A stretch of 64,000 bases of DNA from Myxococcus qinghaiensis (GCF_024198215.1 NZ_JAKCFA010000035.1:25516-89515), one strand, 5' to 3'. Counted from the first letter of the stretch, positions 53,289-62,377 are shown. Program-made: numbers and translations. The notes: generated from the sequence alone by a model not told the origin.

Positions 53289-55679
53289 ATGACGACGCGG
53301 ATCCGCAAGGTAGCTGTGCTGGGCGCCGGAGTGATGGGCAGCGGCATCGCCGCCCATCTGGCCAACTCGGGCGTGCGCGCGCTCCTCCTGGACATCGTTC
53401 CGCCGAAGGCCGCACCGGGCGAAGACACTTCGACCAAGGCCTTCCGCAACAAGTTCGCCCTCGGGGCGCTGGCCAACATGCGCAAGCAGAAGCCCAGCCC
53501 CATCATGTCCGAGCAGGTGTTCACCGCCATCGAAGTGGGCAACTTCGATGACGACATGGCCCGTATCGCCGACTGTGACTGGGTCATCGAAGTCGTGAAG
53601 GAGGACCTGTCCGTCAAGCAGGCCCTCTTCGAGAAGGTGGAGAAGCACGCCCGCAAGGACGCCATCATCTCCTCCAACACCTCCGGCATGTCGATTGTCG
53701 GGATGACGCAGGGCCGGGGCGCGGCGTTCAAGAAGAACTTCCTCGTCACGCACTTCTTCAACCCCGTCCGCTACATGAAGCTGCTGGAGCTGGTCGCCGG
53801 CGAGGAGACGGACCCGGCGGTGATGAAGACCATCCACCGCTTTGGCGAAGAGGTGCTCGGCAAGGGCATCGTCTACGGCAAGGACACCACCAACTTCATC
53901 GCGAACCGCATCGGCGTGTACGGGATGATGCGGACCATCGCCGCCATGGGCCCCGCGGAGCTGTCCATCGAAGAGGTGGACAAGATTTTCGGACCGGCCA
54001 TGGGCCGTCCCAAGTCCGCCGTGTTCCGCACCGCGGACATCGTCGGTCTGGACACCTTCGTCCACGTGTCGAAGAACTGTTACGACACGCTGACGCAGGA
54101 CGAGGAGCGTGAGGTCTTCGCCATCCCCGGCTTCCTCCAGAAGATGGTGGAGAAGGGCATGCTCGGCGACAAGAGCGGCGGCGGCTTCTACAAGAAGGAC
54201 AAGAGCAGCGGCGGGAAGGAGATCCTCGCGCTGGACTTGAAGACGCTGGAGTACCGGCCGCAGGCCAAGGTGCGCTTCGAGTCGCTGGGCGCCGCCCGCG
54301 AGGTCGAGAACGTCAAGGAGCGCGTCGCCGTCGTCATGAACGGCACGGACAAGGCCGCGAAGTTCGCCGAGCAGGTGACGCTGGACGTGCTGGCATACAC
54401 CAGCCGCCGCATCCCCGAAATCGCCGACGACGTGGTCAACGTGGACCGCGGCGTGCGCTGGGGCTTCGGCTGGGACCTGGGCCCCTTCGAGGTCTGGGAC
54501 GCGTACGGCGTGAAGAAGGGCCTGGCGCGGATGAAGGAGTTGGGCCTGAAGCCGGCCAAGTGGGTGGAGGACATGGTGGCCACGGGCCGCGAGTCCTTCT
54601 ACGGCGTGGAGGGCGGCAAGGACACGTACTGGGACATCCCCACGAAGTCCGTGAAGGTGGTGCCGGAGAACGCCCGCACGCAGCGCGTGGAGTACCTCAA
54701 GCGCGGCAACAAGAAGGTGGCCGGCAACGACTCCGCCACCCTGTGGGACTTGGGCGACGGCGCCACGCTGCTGGAGTTCCACACGAAGATGAACTCCATC
54801 GATGACCAGATCATCGAGATGATGAACACGGCGCTGGACGAGACGGAGAAGAACTTCAAGGGCCTGGTCATCGGCAACGACGGTTCGAACTTCTCCGCGG
54901 GCGCCAACATCGTCGCGCTGGTGTGGGCGGCGAAGAGCGGCCAGTACGAGGACATCCGCAAGCTCGTCACCGGCTTCCAGGCGGTGAACCAGCGCATGCG
55001 CTACAGCCCGGTGCCGGTGGTGACGGCGCCCTTCAACCTCACCCTGGGCGGCGGCTCCGAGGTGACGATGGGCGGCAACGCGGTGCAGGCGAGCGCGGAG
55101 CTGTACATGGGCCTCGTCGAGGTCGGCGTGGGCCTCATCCCCGGCGGCGGCGGCAACATGCAGCTGCTCCGCAACGTCTACGGCGCGTACTCCACGGACA
55201 AGGACTTCGATCCGCTGCCCTTCCTCAAGAAGGTGTTCCTGGCCATCGGCACGGCGAAGGTCGCCACCAGCGCCGAGGAGGCCCGGGAGCTGGGCTTCCT
55301 GTCCCTGACGGACGGCATCAGCGCCAACCGGGACTTCCTCTTGTCGGACGCGAAGGCTCGGGTGCTGGGCATGGCGGACGCGGGCTTCCGCGCGCCTCGT
55401 CCCACGCGCTTCCGACTGGGCGGCCCCAGCGGCTACGCCACCATCGACATGATGCTGTACGACATGGAGATGAACGGGCAGGTCAGCGCGCACGACCGCA
55501 AGATTGGTCAGAAGCTCGCTCGCGTGCTCACCGGCGGAGACACCAGCACCTCGGCGCTCGTCACCGAGGAGAAGCTGCTGGAGCTGGAGGCCGAGGCCTT
55601 CCTGAGCCTGTGCGGCGAGGAGAAGACCCAGGACCGCCTGACGCACATGATCGAGAAGGGCAAGCCGCTGCGGAATTGA
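53289..55679 (+). CDS. fadN: 3-hydroxyacyl-CoA dehydrogenase / enoyl-CoA hydratase (FadN-type)
   Basis: 796 aa. NAD-binding VAVLGAGVMGSGIAAHLAN at the N-terminus, catalytic His of LVTHFFNPV near 155, then a C-terminal crotonase domain with IGNDGSNFSAGANI and NLTLGGGSEVTMGGNAVQA (oxyanion hole) from about 500 onward. HAD first and hydratase last is the FadN order, opposite to E. coli FadB. It catalyses the middle two steps of beta-oxidation; fadA follows. ATG 53289 with GGGAG 9 bases upstream. Confidence 0.93.
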   Translation: MTTRIRKVAVLGAGVMGSGIAAHLANSGVRALLLDIVPPKAAPGEDTSTKAFRNKFALGALANMRKQKPSPIMSEQVFTAIEVGNFDDDMARIADCDWVIEVVKEDLSVKQALFEKVEKHARKDAIISSNTSGMSIVGMTQGRGAAFKKNFLVTHFFNPVRYMKLLELVAGEETDPAVMKTIHRFGEEVLGKGIVYGKDTTNFIANRIGVYGMMRTIAAMGPAELSIEEVDKIFGPAMGRPKSAVFRTADIVGLDTFVHVSKNCYDTLTQDEEREVFAIPGFLQKMVEKGMLGDKSGGGFYKKDKSSGGKEILALDLKTLEYRPQAKVRFESLGAAREVENVKERVAVVMNGTDKAAKFAEQVTLDVLAYTSRRIPEIADDVVNVDRGVRWGFGWDLGPFEVWDAYGVKKGLARMKELGLKPAKWVEDMVATGRESFYGVEGGKDTYWDIPTKSVKVVPENARTQRVEYLKRGNKKVAGNDSATLWDLGDGATLLEFHTKMNSIDDQIIEMMNTALDETEKNFKGLVIGNDGSNFSAGANIVALVWAAKSGQYEDIRKLVTGFQAVNQRMRYSPVPVVTAPFNLTLGGGSEVTMGGNAVQASAELYMGLVEVGVGLIPGGGGNMQLLRNVYGAYSTDKDFDPLPFLKKVFLAIGTAKVATSAEEARELGFLSLTDGISANRDFLLSDAKARVLGMADAGFRAPRPTRFRLGGPSGYATIDMMLYDMEMNGQVSAHDRKIGQKLARVLTGGDTSTSALVTEEKLLELEAEAFLSLCGEEKTQDRLTHMIEKGKPLRN

Positions 55680-55723
55680 CGGCCGGCCGGTATCCATTGG
55701 CTACGACATAAATTTCGCTGCAT

Positions 55724-55742
55724 GCCCGGGTACTCCCCGGGC
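55724..55742 (+). other. Intercistronic hairpin just before the fadA ribosome-binding site
   Basis: GCCCGGG-TACTC-CCCGGGC: perfect 7-bp stem and 5-nt loop, ending directly against AAGGAGA, the fadA Shine-Dalgarno. It may set translation of fadA relative to fadN, act as an mRNA-processing barrier, or terminate weakly. Confidence 0.5.
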
Positions 55743-55756
55743 AAGGAGACATCAAG

Positions 55757-56929
55757 ATGCCTGGTCGAGTCGTGATTGCCAGCGCGGTCCGCACGCCGTT
55801 CACCCGCGCGCACAAGGGAGAGTTCAAGGACACCCGGCCGGATACGTTGGCCGCCATCGCCATCAAGGAGGCCGTTGCCCAGGTCCCCGGCCTCAAGCCG
55901 TCGGACGTGGAGGACGTCGTCCTGGGCTGCGCCATGCCGGAGGCCGAGCAGGGGATGAACGTGGCCCGTCAGGCCACGCTCCTGGCGGGGCTGCCGGTGG
56001 AAGTACCGGCGATGACCATCAACCGCTTCTGTTCCTCCGGGACGCAGGCGATTGCGCAGATTGCCGCGGCCATCCAGGCGGGGCACATCCAGGTCGGCAT
56101 CGGCGGTGGTACCGAGTCGATGACGATGGTGCCCATGGGCGGCAACAAGGTCAGCGCCAACCCGGACATCATGGCGAACCACCCGGAGATCTACTCGTCC
56201 ATGGGTGTGACGGCGGAGAACATCGCCTCCCGTCACAACGTGTCGCGTGAGGACTCCGACAAGTTCGCCGCGGAGAGCCAGCGCCGCGCGGCCACCGCGC
56301 GGGAGACGGGCAAGTTCAGCGAGGAGATCGTCCCCGTCACCACCACCGTCTACGACGAGGAGGGCAAGCCGCAGACGGTGACGGTGTCCGTGGACACCAT
56401 CCTGCGTCCGGAGACGACGGCCGAGGGCCTGGGCAAGCTGCGCCCGGCGTTCAACGCCAAGGGCGTGGTGACGGCCGGCAACGCGTCGCCGCTGACGGAT
56501 GGCGCGGCGGCGGCGGTGGTGATGAGCGAGGAGAAGGCGAAGGAGCTGGGCGTCAAGCCGCTGGGCTACTTCGTGGACTTCGCCGTCGCCGGTGTGCCTC
56601 CGGAAGTCATGGGCATCGGCCCCGTGCCGGCGGTGCGCAAGCTGCTGGCGAAGAACAAGCTCGAGGTGAAGGACATCGACGTCTTCGAGCTGAACGAGGC
56701 CTTCGCTCCGCAGGCGCTGTACTGCATCCGCGAGCTGGGCATCCCCATGGACAAGGTGAACCCGAACGGCGGAGCCATCGCCCTGGGCCACCCGCTGGGC
56801 GTGTCCGGTGCGCGTCTGGTCGCGACGATTCTGCGCGAGCTGAAGCGCCGCAACGGCCGCTACGGCGTCGTCACCATGTGCATCGGTGGTGGCATGGGCG
56901 CCGCGGCGCTCATCGAGCTGGCGAAGTAG
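55757..56929 (+). CDS. fadA: Acetyl-CoA acyltransferase (thiolase)
   Basis: 390 aa. Nucleophile Cys92 (NRFCSSGTQAIA), NEAFAPQAL, catalytic His in GHPLGVSGARL, and second Cys in TMCIGGGMG. Cleaves 3-ketoacyl-CoA to acetyl-CoA, finishing beta-oxidation with the upstream FadN. Strong AAGGAGA ribosome-binding site. The pair gives myxobacteria fatty-acid use during growth and development. Confidence 0.96.
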   Translation: MPGRVVIASAVRTPFTRAHKGEFKDTRPDTLAAIAIKEAVAQVPGLKPSDVEDVVLGCAMPEAEQGMNVARQATLLAGLPVEVPAMTINRFCSSGTQAIAQIAAAIQAGHIQVGIGGGTESMTMVPMGGNKVSANPDIMANHPEIYSSMGVTAENIASRHNVSREDSDKFAAESQRRAATARETGKFSEEIVPVTTTVYDEEGKPQTVTVSVDTILRPETTAEGLGKLRPAFNAKGVVTAGNASPLTDGAAAAVVMSEEKAKELGVKPLGYFVDFAVAGVPPEVMGIGPVPAVRKLLAKNKLEVKDIDVFELNEAFAPQALYCIRELGIPMDKVNPNGGAIALGHPLGVSGARLVATILRELKRRNGRYGVVTMCIGGGMGAAALIELAK

Positions 56930-56956
56930 TCGCCCGCTTCACTGACTGAAAGTTCG

Positions 56957-56986
56957 CGGGCCCCGGGGATGTCTTCCCGGGGCCCG
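56957..56986. terminator. 11-bp hairpin between convergent fadA and mutS-like genes
   Basis: CGGGCCCCGGG and CCCGGGGCCCG, perfect complements around an 8-nt loop. It stands 27 bp after the fadA stop and 48 bp before the end of the minus-strand gene; probable terminator of fadA. Confidence 0.6.
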
Positions 56987-57034
56987 TGTCGTTGCGGGGC
57001 TTCGGCGGCCGGTGACGCCCCTCCAGGCCCGACG

Positions 57035-58876
57035 TCAGGAGACGGGGGCCTCGGGGTCATCCACGGGGACACCGGCGAGGCGGAGGACTCGCAGCGCGTT
57101 GGTGGTGTCCACCACGCCCTCGCGCAGCGTGTAGTCGAACACCATCTTCCCTTCCTCCAGGTGGTCCCTGAAGTGGACGTTGCGGACGTCGGCGTCACGC
57201 GTCTCCTCCGCCAGCGACGTCAGCGACAAGTCGTGCGTCGTCACCGCGCCGGAGGCCCCGGTGGAGAGCAGCAGCCGGAGCACCTCGCGGGAGGCGAGCT
57301 GTCGCTCTCGCGTGTTGGTGCCCAGGAGGATTTCGTCGAGCAGGAACAGCGCCTGCCCGTTCGCCGCGCGCGCCGCGTCCAGCACGGCCTTGATGCGCTG
57401 CACCTCCGCGTAGAAGTACGACACCCCGCGCTCCAGTGAGTCCTTCACGCGCATGCTGGTGAGCACGTGGAGCGGCGACAGTCGGAACGAAGCGGCGCAC
57501 ACCGGCGCTCCGGCGAGTGCCAGCACCGCGTTGGTGCCCAGGGCCCGCATCAGCGTCGTCTTGCCGCTCATGTTGGAGCCGGTGATGAGCAGGGCGTGAC
57601 GGGGACCGGGCAGGGACACGTCATTGGGTACGGGCGCGTCCAGCAGCGGATGGCCCATGACCTTCGCCTCGACGAGCGGCCCCTTGGCTTCCAGTGTGGG
57701 CCACGCGAAGGCGGGCCGGTCATGCGCGAGGCCCGCCACGCAGGACAGCGCCTCCATCTCGGCGAGTGCCTCGAACCAGTGCCGCACCCGCGTGCCGTGC
57801 TTCGCGCGCCAGCTCTCCAGGGCGAACAGCGCGTGGATGTCCCAGAGCGTGAGCCAGTGCACGATGGGGTGGAACTGGTGCCGCTTGAATTCGATGAGCG
57901 AGAACAGTCGGCTGAAGCGCTGGAAGTGCTTGGAGACGGGCGGCTCGCCCTGCTGCTGGAGGCCGGACTGGAGCTGGCGCAGGAGGGGATGCTCGAAGCG
58001 CTGACCTTCGACGCGCTCGAAGATGGGAGCGTAGCGGACGAAGCCCTGCTCGCCCTTCTCCACGCCTTCGTCCATCTTCCGCAGGGTACGGCGGGTGGCC
58101 ACGGCCACGGCGAGCTGCGCGGCGAGCCCCGCCCACACGGAGGACCCGGGCAGCACGCCGACTTCGCCCAGGATGAAGAGCGCCAGCGTCACCGGCGGCA
58201 GGATGATGGCGAGCGGGCGGGACCAGCGGATGGAGTCCAGCGAGGGCCCGGCCTCGGACCACTGGATGAAGAGGCTCGGGTCGGCCTTCTCCTTCGCCAC
58301 CGTGCGGGCCTCCACGCAGAGGTCCTGTCGGAAGTCCACGAGTGGCGCCAGCTCCTGGGCCGCGCCCTGACGCGCTTGCACCACGTCAACGGGGGCAGGA
58401 GCCGACAGCCAGGAGGCAAGTCGTTCCTCGCCCGCGCGCGTGGCCGTCTCGTTCAGGAGCTGGAAGAGGCTGCCCTGCCCGAAGACATCCAGGTCCGGCG
58501 TGTAGAGGTGGGCGGGAGAGGCGAAGCGCTCACCGCGCTCGGTGAACTCGTGCCAGCCGTGGCCCAGGCGCGCGAGGCCCCGCTCGTTGAGCGTGACGTA
58601 CAGCCGCTGGCGCGCCTCGCGGCGGAAGATTTGATGGTGGAGGACCGCGAGGAGGCCGTAGACGACGACGGCGGCCACCGTGCCCCACCACCAGGTCTTG
58701 GGCAGGCGCCCGGTGACGATGAGGCCCGAGATGATGGCCGCGACGAGGAAGGCCAGGGTGCGCAGGTTCGCGTAGCGAGCGCTGACGCGGTCCAGGGCGG
58801 CCAGCTCCGCCTCCGCGGCGGCACGGCGCTCGGTGTACGTGTGGTGGGGGCTCGGGCTCGGGGCGTTCGGGGACAC
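57035..58876 (-). CDS. Membrane-anchored MutS-family ATPase
   Basis: About 613 aa. Unlike housekeeping MutS it has four hydrophobic segments (about residues 39-56, 63-79, 221-239, 245-261), no N-terminal mismatch-recognition domain and a MutS core/ATPase: Walker A GSNMSGKT (433-440), FLLDEILLGTN (Walker B) and VTTHDLSLT. This type of membrane MutS is known in several bacteria without an assigned repair role. The GTG start (58876) is chosen because family-like sequence begins there; no Shine-Dalgarno supports it. Confidence 0.8.
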   Translation of the reverse strand: MSPNAPSPSPHHTYTERRAAAEAELAALDRVSARYANLRTLAFLVAAIISGLIVTGRLPKTWWWGTVAAVVVYGLLAVLHHQIFRREARQRLYVTLNERGLARLGHGWHEFTERGERFASPAHLYTPDLDVFGQGSLFQLLNETATRAGEERLASWLSAPAPVDVVQARQGAAQELAPLVDFRQDLCVEARTVAKEKADPSLFIQWSEAGPSLDSIRWSRPLAIILPPVTLALFILGEVGVLPGSSVWAGLAAQLAVAVATRRTLRKMDEGVEKGEQGFVRYAPIFERVEGQRFEHPLLRQLQSGLQQQGEPPVSKHFQRFSRLFSLIEFKRHQFHPIVHWLTLWDIHALFALESWRAKHGTRVRHWFEALAEMEALSCVAGLAHDRPAFAWPTLEAKGPLVEAKVMGHPLLDAPVPNDVSLPGPRHALLITGSNMSGKTTLMRALGTNAVLALAGAPVCAASFRLSPLHVLTSMRVKDSLERGVSYFYAEVQRIKAVLDAARAANGQALFLLDEILLGTNTRERQLASREVLRLLLSTGASGAVTTHDLSLTSLAEETRDADVRNVHFRDHLEEGKMVFDYTLREGVVDTTNALRVLRLAGVPVDDPEAPVS

Positions 58877-59487
58877 TGTGGCCGCGCATGCTGTGCTTCC
58901 GGCCCGCGCGGGGCAAGGGCCGGCTTTCCCCAGATGGTGTCGGGACGACGGAGGTGTGCCTGGCCTCGCTCGTCGTCCAAGGGGAAGGGGCTCCAAGTCG
59001 CTCTCCCCTGGGCGCCTCATGGGCCCGGTCGGGTGTAACGGTCCGAGGCCCTCCTGGTGCTTTCTCTTGGGGGGCCGGCGCACGAGGAGCCCAGCGCCTC
59101 GCAAGCAAGGTGCCCGGGCGACGCGTGGAGTCACAAGGCCTGCAGGGCGGGCTCAACCAACACCCGTGACTCAGCCGGGGACTCAGGTCCACGCCGAAAG
59201 CCAGACAAATTGTGTCCGCACGACCTCACGGCAGGCGATGCTGGCGTCGAGCCGCCCTGGCTGTGCCGATCGTCAAGGAATGGGAGTGAAGGATTGAGGG
59301 GAGAGGCCATGGCGGGTGGTCGATTCCAGGTGCAGGGGTGATTGGGTGGGGCGGTCCCCGAAATGCTTGTCTGGTGATGGGAATGTGTTGAGGGGTTTTG
59401 GTTTTGGGTTTAGGGTTCTTCCTGGCGATACCGCGTTTCACTCGTGTGGTCATTCCCCGTTGGCTGGTATTGCCGGAGCGCATACGC
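58877..59487. other. 611-bp intergenic region, mostly without features
   Basis: Between the membrane MutS (-) and the small secreted protein (+). No supported ORF, tRNA or repeat array. GC falls to its right side. Contains a G-rich, G4-like sequence (59392-59415) listed separately. Confidence 0.6.
59392..59415 (+). other. G-quadruplex-like / telomere-like G-run cluster
   Basis: Four G-runs (GGGG, GG, GGG, GGG) separated by TTTT, TTTT and TTTA. They fit a two-tetrad G4 upstream of the secreted-protein gene. Low-complexity G/T runs are rare in this genome. Confidence 0.35.
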
Positions 59488-59823
59488 ATGAAGCGGACGA
59501 TTCTGTTTTCGCTGCTGGTGACCCTGGGCTTTTCGGGTGAGGCCGCTGCCACGACGACGGGGCTGAGGAAGATCTTGAACCTCGGGTGCTCGACGAATGA
59601 CAGCACCTGCTGGGTGGAGGTGGAGGGGGCCGCGGCCGGACCCACGGGGTGCTCGAGCACCTCGCTTCGATGGTCCACGGCCTCGGCCAACGGCAAGAGC
59701 ATCCTGTCCCTGTTGACGGGGGCGTTCCTGGCGGGGAAGCAGGTCCGGTTCGAGGTGACCGACGGCAACTGCTTCGATGCTCAGCCGATGTACCCCACGT
59801 TCGGCTATATCAACTTCATCTGA
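59488..59823 (+). CDS. Small secreted protein with several cysteines
   Basis: 111 aa. ATG 59488 with GGAG at 9 bases. Signal peptide MKRTILFSLLVTLGFSGEAAA, then a short domain with four Cys (LGCSTNDSTCWVEV, TGCSST, GNCFD) and FLAGKQVRFEVTDGN. It looks like a compact beta-sandwich secreted protein; I recall similar unassigned families (DUF5992-like) in general form only. It lies in a patch with lower GC than the rest of the window. Confidence 0.65.
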   Translation: MKRTILFSLLVTLGFSGEAAATTTGLRKILNLGCSTNDSTCWVEVEGAAAGPTGCSSTSLRWSTASANGKSILSLLTGAFLAGKQVRFEVTDGNCFDAQPMYPTFGYINFI

Positions 59824-59871
59824 CTCGGGGCCTTCAATACGTATTCTGGAGTATCCAGACGTCACGGGTGA

Positions 59872-60093
59872 TGTGGTTTTCGGCGTCAGGCCGGCCCCGG
59901 CATTGGAGACCTGCAATGCCGCGGCATTCTTTCCGAGCCGCTCTTTGGAGAGCATGACGTCGTATCGGTCATGCACGATGTCCAATGCCGACCTGTTGGC
60001 GTGGTGGATGGCTACGCCCAGACGGAGAATGACTATCGGGGCGCCATCTCAAGCTACGGGCTCGCGCCAGCGTTGATTGTCTCGGCGCTGTAA
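59872..60093 (+). pseudogene. Possible remnant of a truncated coding sequence
   Basis: A 74-codon open stretch with protein-like content (GIGDLQCRGILSEPLFGEH, then VVDGYAQTENDY and SSYGLAPALIVSAL) that ends in TAA. It has no good start; the only in-frame ATG is at 59971. AT-richer than its surroundings. It may be the C-terminal scrap of a lost gene. No function inferred; could also be chance. Confidence 0.3.
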
Positions 60094-60118
60094 TCTCGAG
60101 GATTCGCGCTTCAAGAGG

Positions 60119-60153
60119 CCCTGGCCACGAGACGGATGTTCCCGTGGCCAGGG
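60119..60153 (-). terminator. 11-bp hairpin downstream of dgcA
   Basis: CCCTGGCCACG (60119-60129) and CGTGGCCAGGG (60143-60153), perfect complements with a 13-nt loop, immediately after the dgcA stop on the minus strand. Plausible terminator of the dgcN-dgcA operon. Confidence 0.6.
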
Positions 60154-60158
60154 AGGCT

Positions 60159-61145
60159 TCAGCCCCACAGCTCCCGGGGTGGCCAGAACAGGGTGTTGCC
60201 CTCGAAGCGGATGCCCGGCTCGCGGTCCTTTGCCAGCAGCAGCGGCCCGTCCAGGTCCACCACCTCGGCGCCCTGGGCCACCAGGACGGCGGGCGCCATG
60301 GACAGGGAGGTCGCCACCATGCACCCCACCATGAGCTGGAGCCCGTGCCCGCGTGCCTCGCTCGCCATGGCCAGGGCCTCGGTGAGCCCTCCTGTCTTGT
60401 CGAGCTTGATGTTCACGGCGTCGTACTTGCCCACGAGCGTGGCAAGCCCCTGCCGGTCATGTGCGGACTCGTCGGCGCAGACGGCCACGGGACGTCGCAG
60501 TCCTCGCAGGCCCTCGTCGTCGGACGCGGGCAGCGGCTGCTCCACCATCACCACGCCCAGCTCGGCGCAGGCGGCGAGCAACGTCGGAAGCTCCTGGGGC
60601 GTCCAGCCCTCGTTGGCGTCCACGATGAGTCGACTCGCGGGCGCACCGAGGCGGATGGCGCGCAGTCGCTCGATGTCGCCTTCGCCTCCGCGTCCCAGCT
60701 TCACCTTCAACAGCGGCCGGTGCGCGGACTTCTCGGCGGCCCGTCCCATGGCCTCGGCGGTGTCCAGGCTGAGCGTGTACGCGGTGACGAGCGGCTGGGG
60801 CTCCGACATGCCGACGAGCTCCCAGATGGGCTTGCCGCGCTTCTTCGCCTCCAGGTCCCACAGCGCGCAGTCCAGCGCGTTGCGCGCGGCCCGGGGCTCC
60901 AGCACCTCCGGGACACCGTCGCGGCCCACGCCTCCCTCGATGCTCGGTCGGGCGATCTCCAGCGCGCGCAGCACGCCGTCCACCGTCTCTCCATAGCGCC
61001 CATAGGGGACGCACTCGCCGCGCCCGACGGCGCCGTCCTCCTCCAGCGTGACGACCACCACCTCCGCCGTCGTCTTCGAGCCCCGGGAGATGGTGAAGCT
61101 GCCCGCGATGGGCCAGCTCTCGTGTCGGATGGTGAGCTTGCGCAT
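60159..61145 (-). CDS. dgcA: Enolase-superfamily epimerase, DgcA-like (N-acetyl-D-glutamate racemase / dipeptide epimerase)
   Basis: 328 aa. Muconate-lactonising-type fold: KVKLG carries the KxK catalytic Lys, IVDANEG (first metal Asp), VEQPL (Glu), CADES (Asp/Glu) and NIKLDKTGG the opposite Lys. The C-terminal DLDGP is the dipeptide-epimerase signature. It lies 7 bp after a DUF1611 gene, the pair reported as DgcN-DgcA in a D-glutamate catabolic route through N-acetyl-D-glutamate. Ala-Glu epimerase function in murein recycling is the main alternative. Confidence 0.82.
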   Translation of the reverse strand: MRKLTIRHESWPIAGSFTISRGSKTTAEVVVVTLEEDGAVGRGECVPYGRYGETVDGVLRALEIARPSIEGGVGRDGVPEVLEPRAARNALDCALWDLEAKKRGKPIWELVGMSEPQPLVTAYTLSLDTAEAMGRAAEKSAHRPLLKVKLGRGGEGDIERLRAIRLGAPASRLIVDANEGWTPQELPTLLAACAELGVVMVEQPLPASDDEGLRGLRRPVAVCADESAHDRQGLATLVGKYDAVNIKLDKTGGLTEALAMASEARGHGLQLMVGCMVATSLSMAPAVLVAQGAEVVDLDGPLLLAKDREPGIRFEGNTLFWPPRELWG

Positions 61146-61152
61146 GCTCGGG

Positions 61153-62169
61153 TCAGCCCTTCGCGGGGTAGCGGCGCACCAGCTCGTCGACCAGCGGGTC
61201 GACTCCGGTGCGGATGGGGTCCACGCAGGGCAGGCCGTACTCGCGTCCGGTCCGCTCCAGCAGCGCCAGGGCGTCCGACTCCGACAGGTGCTCGGTGTTG
61301 ATGGCGAGCCCGGTGCACTGGATGGCCGGGTTGGTGAGCTGCCCCTCCAGCACCGTGCGGTCGATGACGGCCTGGATGGAGGGCAGGGCGTGCTGGACGC
61401 CGCGCATCTTCGTCCGCGTGGGCTCATGGCAGACGATGAAGGCGTCGGGCTGCGCGCCATGCAGCAGGCCCAGCGTCACGCCCGCGAACGAGGGATGGAA
61501 CAGCGAGCCCTGACCTTCCACCAGGTCCCAGTGGTCCGCGTCATTGGCGGGTGACAGCCACTCCGCCGCGCCCGCGACGAAGTCGGACACCACCGCGTCA
61601 ATGGCCACGCCCCGGCCGGAGATGAAGATGCCCGTCTGGCCCGTGGCGCGGAAGTCCGCCTTGAGGCCCCGCTCGCGCATCGCCTTCTCCAACGCGAGCG
61701 CCGTGTACTTCTTTCCCACCGAGCAATCCGTGCCCACCGTCAGGAGCCGCAAGCCCTGCCGCTTCGTGCCCTTGCCCGTGGCGAAGTCCATGTCGGGGAT
61801 GCGCACGTCGTGCAGCTTCCGGCCATTGCGCGCCGCGGCCTCGGCGATGGCGGGGAAGGAGGCCAGCCGCTTGTGCAGCCCCGTGGCCACGTCCATCCCC
61901 GCGTCCAGGGCCTCCACCAGCTTGCTCACCCAGTGCTCCGGGAGCACGCCGCCCGCGTTGGCCACGCCGACGATGAGCGTCCGGGCGCCCTTCGCCTTCG
62001 CCTGGGCGATGTCCAGGTCCGTCAGGCCACAGTCCGCCTGACAGCCGGGGAGCCGGAGCTGACCCACGCACCACTCGGGGCGCCAGTCGACGATGCCGTG
62101 GGCCGTCTTCGCCGCGAGCTGGTCGGGTACATCCCCCAGGAACAACAGGTAGGGCTTCTGGATCTCCAC
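61153..62169 (-). CDS. dgcN: DUF1611 P-loop protein, DgcN-like (D-glutamate N-acetyltransferase)
   Basis: 338 aa. The start is set at GTG 62169 because GGGGAGG lies 7-8 bases upstream; the ATG at 62220 gives a non-conserved extension. TVGTDCSVGKKYTALAL is a P-loop-like motif near residue 160 and VEGQGSLFHPSFAGVTLGLLHG is typical of DUF1611. The family member DgcN acetylates D-glutamate in a catabolic route with DgcA, encoded just downstream here. Confidence 0.85.
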   Translation of the reverse strand: MEIQKPYLLFLGDVPDQLAAKTAHGIVDWRPEWCVGQLRLPGCQADCGLTDLDIAQAKAKGARTLIVGVANAGGVLPEHWVSKLVEALDAGMDVATGLHKRLASFPAIAEAAARNGRKLHDVRIPDMDFATGKGTKRQGLRLLTVGTDCSVGKKYTALALEKAMRERGLKADFRATGQTGIFISGRGVAIDAVVSDFVAGAAEWLSPANDADHWDLVEGQGSLFHPSFAGVTLGLLHGAQPDAFIVCHEPTRTKMRGVQHALPSIQAVIDRTVLEGQLTNPAIQCTGLAINTEHLSESDALALLERTGREYGLPCVDPIRTGVDPLVDELVRRYPAKG

Positions 62170-62249
62170 CAACGTCCTCCCCGCGCCCCGGTCTGGGGCT
62201 GTGGCGAGGCTCTTCAGCACGCCCCCGACAGGCCCGCAAGGCCATCAAT

Positions 62250-62268
62250 GCCCTCCCGCCAGGAGGGC
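62250..62268. other. Small hairpin in the divergent dgcN/vWA region
   Basis: GCCCTCC-CGCCA-GGAGGGC, a perfect 7-bp stem with a 5-nt loop in the 208-bp divergent region. It could be a leader structure or operator; no more can be said. Confidence 0.3.
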
Positions 62269-62377
62269 CTCTCCCCACCCCCGGAACCACCCCCCGCGTA
62301 GGCTCCCCTGGAGGCCCGGAAATGTCAGACCCACCGCGTATTCTTCATCCCATCGCAGCACACGAGGGGAGCGAAAA

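Noticed and set aside
53271..55697. 808-codon open frame antisense to fadN
   Set aside because: Shadow of fadN; low-complexity His/Leu/Val content and no ribosome-binding site.
59392..59415. Eukaryote-like telomere repeat or linear-replicon end
   Set aside because: It is a single short G/T cluster inside a chromosome-like context, so at most a G4-like motif.
62170..62220. ATG 62220 as the dgcN start
   Set aside because: The extra 17 residues are not family-like, and a strong GGGGAGG precedes the GTG at 62169.
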